DNA from: Drosophila persimilis
Lineage: Eukaryota; Arthropoda; Insecta; Diptera; Drosophilidae
Reading direction: 5' to 3'
Length of the DNA stretch: 64,000 nucleotides
Assembly (NCBI RefSeq): GCF_003286085.1
Contig: NW_020825298.1
Span: 15,066,001-15,130,000 of the forward strand
In this document: positions 58,001-64,000 of the stretch, piece after piece
Layout: each line of letters starts with the position of its first letter
Position numbering within the stretch: the first letter of the stretch is position 1
The notes under the pieces: generated by a model
Seen by the model: only the letters and a program-made list of their open reading frames with translations
Told to the model about the DNA's origin: nothing
The model's database searches: none
Position numbers and translations under genes: made by a program

Positions 58001-61000
58001 TTAGTGCATGGCCATTTGGCTGGCTGGCAGTCTGGATGGATGTCGTGTTTTGTTGTGTGGTGTAACAGCGAGAGATGGAGGGAGATGGGGGGGATTTACA
58101 CTTTTATTTCATGCTTTCTGTGTTGCACAGTGGCCCACCTCCGACATGCATCAAAGTTGATTGTTGTGAAATTTATTGCAGACTATTCGTGGCTATACGA
58201 CTGAACATTTATTACGCTTGTTGCACTTCCTGTTCCGCCATGTCAGGCCATCCTACTCCTTTTTTTTTGTTTAGGAATCGCTGAACCATTCAAAAAACTA
58301 TTAAATGTTGCAGATATTTTTAGCTTGCGCTGAAACCTTTTGTCATTAAAAAATATGAATGAAATGACTAGGAAAAGCAGTCAAAAAAGATAGCCAAAGA
58401 GTAGCAGGAGGAAAAAGTTGATTAAAATTTATGAAGGTAAGTTTCATTAAAACTCTTGGGCTGCCTTCTGGCAGGAACATTAACATAAGCCACACACACA
58501 CCCACACCCACACAGACGCTGACGAGCGAGAGAGAGGGGGGGTCCCTGTGAAGCACTTTGCGTGTGGCCTCACTGTAGCAATAAAAAATTAAGCATAGCA
58601 TACATCTGAGGGCACGTCGCCGTCTGTCCTCCTCCTCCTCCATCCTGTAAGTGATTCTACGTGTATGTGTGTGTCTCTGTCGGTGTGTGCGTGTCCTACT
58701 CTTATGAAAATTAAAAATTCTTTCAAGCATCACATAAAAAAAACATAGCAGCACCATCAGCAGCAGCAGCATAAACAAATGGACAACAGGGGAACGACAG
58801 GTGCACATTTTTATTTTGGGAAACGGTTGAGAACAGCAGAGAAATGTGGCATTGAAATGGGTATCGCTCCCTCTCTGGAGGGGACATCGTCATCATAATA
58901 TTTTGTTTAAATATGGTATTTGAAACGTAAGCTCGCGGTGAGACAACATAATATACCGTTTAAACATCACAGAGGAGCCATTAGTACTGAAATAATAACA
59001 TAGGATGCATCTCTGAGAAGGGACTAAGAGATTTCCAAAGCATGTTGAAACAGATCAAAACAAGACCCTGAATGTGTCTGCTATAAAGATCTCTTCAGTG
59101 CTCCACATCTTTTATGACTTTAAGGACTGGTACTACAGATTTTTAATAGTCTTAAACATAATGCATTTGTCCTCCAATGGACTAAAAATCATCCAAATCG
59201 GATATTACTGACAACCAGAAAAATGAAAACTAGTCGCCATGTAGTGTGGATTATCTTTTAAACGGTATTTCCATCCTGTTTAACTCATTGTAAGACTGAT
59301 TAATAATCTAATTAGAGATTTCCGAATAGTACCGTTTTTTTTGTTGTTGTGTCAATTGCAATCCCTTGGAAAATATCCACTCGTTCAGGGCACAAACAAA
59401 AGTGAAAGAAACCGCGAAGGCAAGCCCCCACAAAGCCCTTTCCACTGGCACTTTTTTTGATCCCCCAACAGCTTTTGTGGTGGCGTTAACTGTGGCAAGA
59501 CAATGGCAGCAGGGCTTTCCGTGTGTGTGTGTGTGAGTGTGTGTGTGGCATGCCACACAACTGCACTTCCGCTAGCGCAGTCATTTTCATATTTTGCAAC
59601 TTCCGCTCGAGCACACAGAGGGCAAGGGGGAGAGAAAACGAGAGAAAGGCTTGCCCCTGCGTCGTGGCCTCAAACTCCGCCGCTTCGGAGAGCCTTCAGA
59701 GGTTCGGTTCAGAGTTTCAACTGCTTGGCTGCACGCCCAAATGGGATTATTAATTTAATTACGCTTTAATTTAAGTAGTCGTCGTCGTTGTCGTTGTCGT
59801 TGTTACAAAGTGACATTTATGGCCAACCAGCCCCTTCTCCGGCCCCCCACATAAAAGTGGGCAAAGTTTTCAATTTTGGTAATGCAAGTGACGACGACTT
59901 ATCGTCAACCGAAAAGAAACTTCAGCTGACCCCCAAACGAGGCGCTTCAGGGGGGGAGGGGAGGAGAGGGTCTCCACGCTCTCCTTTCCATTACCCTTTT
60001 TCCCAATTGGGTAAAAGTCTCGTTCTAGTCATGCACATTTTGGCAATTACTGTCTCATTTTCAACAAAAGTGACTGTCAACTCTTTCGGGGTTACAGAAG
60101 GACACCAGGACACCAGGACAGAAGAAGGAATGGTGCGGAGTGGAGTGGAGGAGCTCATAATTTAAGCATTAAACTTTTGCTCAGTAAAATGCTTTCAAGT
60201 TGAAAGACTGTGCTGTGCCTTAACTACAGTTTTACGGCTCAAGTAAATAATTGCGTGCAGAGCGACCCCCCCCAGACCCTCTTCTCATGCCCCAGGTTTT
60301 CGGTTGGGGGACCTGCCTGCCTGGTCACGTCAAGTGGCAAGGCGATTGTAATGATGGAGCCCCAGCAATTAAAGAGTTGTGGAGCCAGAGCGCGCAGGTC
60401 GTCACAGCTGCTGCCCCTTTCAGGCAGTGCCAGGCGATAGGAGTGGCAGTCCACAGTGAAGGAGGTAGCAGAGTGCCGCGAGACAGAGAGAGCTAAGAGA
60501 AAAGTGTTGCCACGTGTAAGTTTTCGAACAAAAGAAGGCATAAAAATGTCATATAAAAGAAATAAGACCATGTTGCAAGCTCAGCTTCTTTCGCCGACCT
60601 CCGCACTCTGCCTTTCTCTATCCTTCATCCTTCAAGCTGGTCTTCATCGCAGCTTTCTTGTGTGTGTGCGTTAACCCGCTGAGTTATATGGCCTCTATTT
60701 CTTCGGGGGGTTTATGCCCTATGAGCCAATCCAACTCAATATTCAGCTAGTTAAAACTTTAGTATCCACTTGAGGAAAGTTGTGTTTAATTTAAAGAGTG
60801 GCCTGGCCTTTTATTGGGGCACTCGGACACTTGGCTGTTGGCTTTTGGGAGTTCAGAGGCTCTCTTAATGGACTGCGCTGGCAGAGCGTTTAAGGGCACA
60901 TTAATTGTCAGAGATTTTAGACATCCATTAGTGGAAAGATAGTGTACAAAGTGGTGTACAGGCAGTGAAGGCAATGATCAAAAGACTGCACGCATTTCTG

Positions 61001-64000
61001 TAAGAAAAAGCCTTCTTTTGGGCCTGGAAACATCTCCTTCTTTTCCATTTTTCAATGAATAATACAAATTGAAAACCAAAGCACACATACGATTCTTTTA
61101 AGCTGCAGGAAGTACCGTCATGTACAACATGGTTCCCCTGATCCACACACACCATTAATGCCTTCAATTGCTGTCCCGAACGACAGGACTTGCCGGCTGA
61201 CACTTTTCTTTAGGCTGGAATACGATTTCCTTTGCCCATTAAGACAATTGGCTCTGGCGAAACCAATTTCTGATAAGCCTCTTTTGCTTAAAAGCCAAAT
61301 TATGATATTTTCTACCCCTTTTGTTGTTGTTTTTTTTTGCATTTTTCCAATAAGGGCACCCGACCCCAGAGAAAGTAATTTCCCCAGACGCGGAACCTTT
61401 CTGCACAGCAAAAAGAAAATAAGAAAAAAATAACCGGCAAAGGTTTTTTTCTTCTTTTTATTCCCTCCTTTATGCCTTTTTATTGAACAAAGCCCCTAAG
61501 GGACTATTTGGCGAAATAAAAATAAAGGTATAATATACTCAATATTATTGTCGCTGCGGGTCCAAGTCTGGGGCCTACCCTTTGACTTTGAGACTAAATT
61601 AACTACCAACTGCCATGCGGCATGGGGGCATGCGGCAAATGGCAATGGCAATGGACATCCAGCAAGTAATTTTAAATAAATTATTTAGAAATGTATTTGT
61701 GCATTCAAGTGCGACCGTTGTCATTTGCCTTCTGCCAAAGGCTGCTCTCTGCAGAGTGGCGGAAAATTGGAAGCCCTAAGCAGGGGAAAATCTTAATAGG
61801 AAATATGGAAAAAATACTCTTCAATGTGGCAGGAGTTGATGGGGTTGTTACGGGGGAAATGACTCTGGTTTGTATGTTTCAACTTGTATTTAAATTATGG
61901 ACAACAGAAACGTTTTTTCAAGGCACATGTGCTTCCTTCTGAATGCTATTTCCACGACTTTTATAGACCCTCCAATTTGAATAATCCTTTGGTATTTTTA
62001 ATCTTCCAAGGTGGACAAACTATTTTCCCAGGTATGCTACCAGAAGTTGAACAATTCTTCGTCAAAAACGGGGCCACCAAATGGTAGAATATTTTGGAAA
62101 AACACGCAGAAGAATTCTTTTCAATTAAAAATATTTTTGGAACTTTTCAAACCATTGAAAAAATATTCAATATCAAGCCCTGAACTATTTAAAGGGCATC
62201 TCGCATTGTACTTTTTCTAAAAAGGCTTCTAAATTAATAAAGCAAATACATCCTGAAGCTCCCTCCGCGAATTCGAATATTAATTTTCCTTTGATAAAAA
62301 ACTTTCCTTCAATTTTTCTTAAATATTGCAAGTCCTAATTCCGAATACCCCCTCTACAAAATACGAGGGTATAATAATCACATTATTATATATCCTGCGA
62401 TTGGAACTACGACAAAGGACACACCCGCAGCCCCACACAAAAAGGACGGGGGCGAAAGGACCGTAAGGATTGGTGGTGCTCCAGGGCTGGGTCGGCTCTG
62501 GAGACGGTTTTTATTAAAATAATAAAGTTCTAATTTAATTATGACGCGAACAAAATGAAGTACGAGTCGTCCTGGTGAGAGTTACTTTTCATTTGATAAC
62601 TCACGTACCCCGCACACCAGTCCTGGACCACCTCGGAATATCCCTGCAGGCTCTAATTAGCAGGCGGCGGCCGTATAACCGAAAAATCAACGCGAAAATG
62701 GAAAGGAGGGACTGCTCCTCAGGGCAGGAGTACAATAAAGGACCATAAAGTGCTAATTGAATAAAACGGCACATGACTTGCATAACTTATTATGAGCGAG
62801 AGGGAGAGAGATAGATACTCGTATTTTCTCACCACTTGGTACGTCATTGGCAATGCAGGGAAGGACCAAAAGGATCTCTAGGAATAGAACAGGACTCAAC
62901 CCAAACCCAAAGACCGTCCTCGCCCTGGGCATAATATTTATTTTCATAAATTTAAAGCATAGCGAAGAATGTTCCTCCTTCGAAGCAGAGAGTCAAGAAA
63001 AAAGGCAAGACGTTTAGAGACAGGCGCCCCAAAAAGGATATTGCGCTGGCGGAAATATATTTTACGTTTCGTTTAACGCGCCAAAGATGGCGCCAGTCGC
63101 TGCACCAGGAGGGTATCCTTTCGGGGGCACGGACAAAAGTTACCCACCGGCCCACGTAAAACTAATTTAACCCGCAACTCCTCCCCCGCCCCCGCACTTT
63201 TTTGGCCACTTTGGTTCGTGTTGCGCCAAATTAGTCGACCTCCACATCCGAGGGAGTGAGAGAGAGAGAGAGAGAGAGCGAGAGAGAACAAAGAAAAAGA
63301 AGAGAAAGTATCCAACAAATATGCAGGGAGTATACAGATACATATACATATACATATATATAGAAACTGTACGGACAAATGATTTTACCTTGGGGAAATG
63401 CATGTAACAGTTTTTAATTTGCATTGCCTGAGGCCATCCACAAAAGGCGATGCGATGCGATGGATAGTTGGCTCTCGGTTTGGGCTTTGACTTCGGGGCT
63501 TGGGGTTTGGCTTTTAGAGGGTTTGGGGCACTGCCTTTTGTTTAATTTGTGTTTGGGGGAATGGGGGAGCTCTTCATAGAAGGAGAGTTTCGAAAGCCAG
63601 GCTATGGTGTAGAGGTTTTTGTAGAGGAGATATGATGGGAAATAATAATGAAATGAGGAGTTTAATTGTGAGGAAAGGGAGGGTTACAAGATGACCGGAA
63701 AGTCCAGCAATGAGCGTAAAGAGTACTAGAGTTTTCAGAAGCACAAAATGAGACTAGTGTTGGGAATCGGTGAAATCTTACACCAATAAAATGGTCTTTA
63801 AAATGAGTAGGGAACTCTGGAAGAAACATTGGGATATCGGTTAATTCTTTCATCAAAACATAAATTGATTTAAAAAGTATTCCAGAATCTGCCATGGATT
63901 AAAACAAAGTAAAGATCAGAAAGTCCACAGTCCGCCAAAGAATAGAGGGAATCGGACCATTCTTTGATCTTAAGGTAGTTTTCAGGAGTTCAGAATGGAA
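55066..64000. other. Lar upstream intron, no gene seen
   Basis: On the minus strand this should be the intron between the Ig2 exons of Lar, so the remaining 5' exons lie beyond the window. I searched by eye for the rest of Ig2 (a TCKAIGNPTP-like stretch) and did not find it. It holds microsatellites (CT at 56298-56319, GT at 56447-56463, GTCGTT at 59776-59803, GA at 63256-63288) and an 18-bp palindrome at 59542-59559. Confidence 0.6.
59542..59559. repeat. Perfect 18-bp palindrome with TGCCACA half-sites
   Basis: The sequence is two inverted TGCCACA units around a shared GCATGC centre, at the end of a GT run. The same half-site occurs as direct pairs elsewhere in the window. Confidence 0.6.

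Noticed and set aside
1..64000. CRISPR arrays, operons, tRNA or rRNA genes
   Set aside because: The window is insect nuclear DNA; no tRNA cloverleaf or rRNA segment was recognised by eye, though a covariance-model scan was not possible.

Overview
The window is insect nuclear DNA, almost certainly from a Drosophila species. It carries the receptor tyrosine phosphatase gene Lar with its spliced ectodomain exons, and the single-exon BMP ligand gene screw (scw) lying antisense in a Lar intron. Introns are mostly 51-69 bp or several kb long, non-coding DNA is AT-rich with CA/GT/GA microsatellites, and codon use is GC-rich. As I recall the D. melanogaster proteins, the coding parts are nearly identical to them. 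Much of the intergenic DNA is unfamiliar to me, so a species outside the melanogaster subgroup (for example obscura group) is possible, but I cannot prove this.

Layout. 1-11.2 kb: no convincing gene, only microsatellites, a small tandem repeat (606-950), a perfect 18-bp palindrome (7891-7908) and an uncertain TATA box. 11.3-12.25 kb: an intronless plus-strand gene for an unrecognised 259-residue protein, with well-spaced TATA and Initiator and two CAGGTAG (Zelda-type) sites. 12.5-12.93 kb: a truncated fibrinogen-related domain on the minus strand, probably a pseudogene. 17.2-25.1 kb: five plus-strand exons of a large MYND zinc-finger protein whose 5' exon(s) I could not place, followed by a 3' UTR to about 26.5 kb. 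26.6-27.85 kb: repeat-rich wedge between two converging genes, with a 65-bp-arm inverted repeat and about four diverged 120-bp tandem units. 27.85-53.2 kb: the minus-strand Lar gene (3' UTR and the last 13 coding exons, 1838 codons plus stop, from the end of Ig2 to the C-terminus). 53.5-54.7 kb: scw on the plus strand. 54.7-64 kb: Lar upstream intron; exons for the signal peptide, Ig1 and most of Ig2 are not visible and should lie to the right.

How the genes relate. Lar and scw work in different processes (axon guidance and synapse growth; dorsal-ventral BMP signalling in the early embryo) and share the locus by nesting. scw and the unknown 259-residue gene both have short, intronless transcription units with CAGGTAG-family sites next to the start, as expected of genes switched on at zygotic genome activation.

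All exon borders were placed by eye, by matching splice sites and reading phase. No alignment or search was run.
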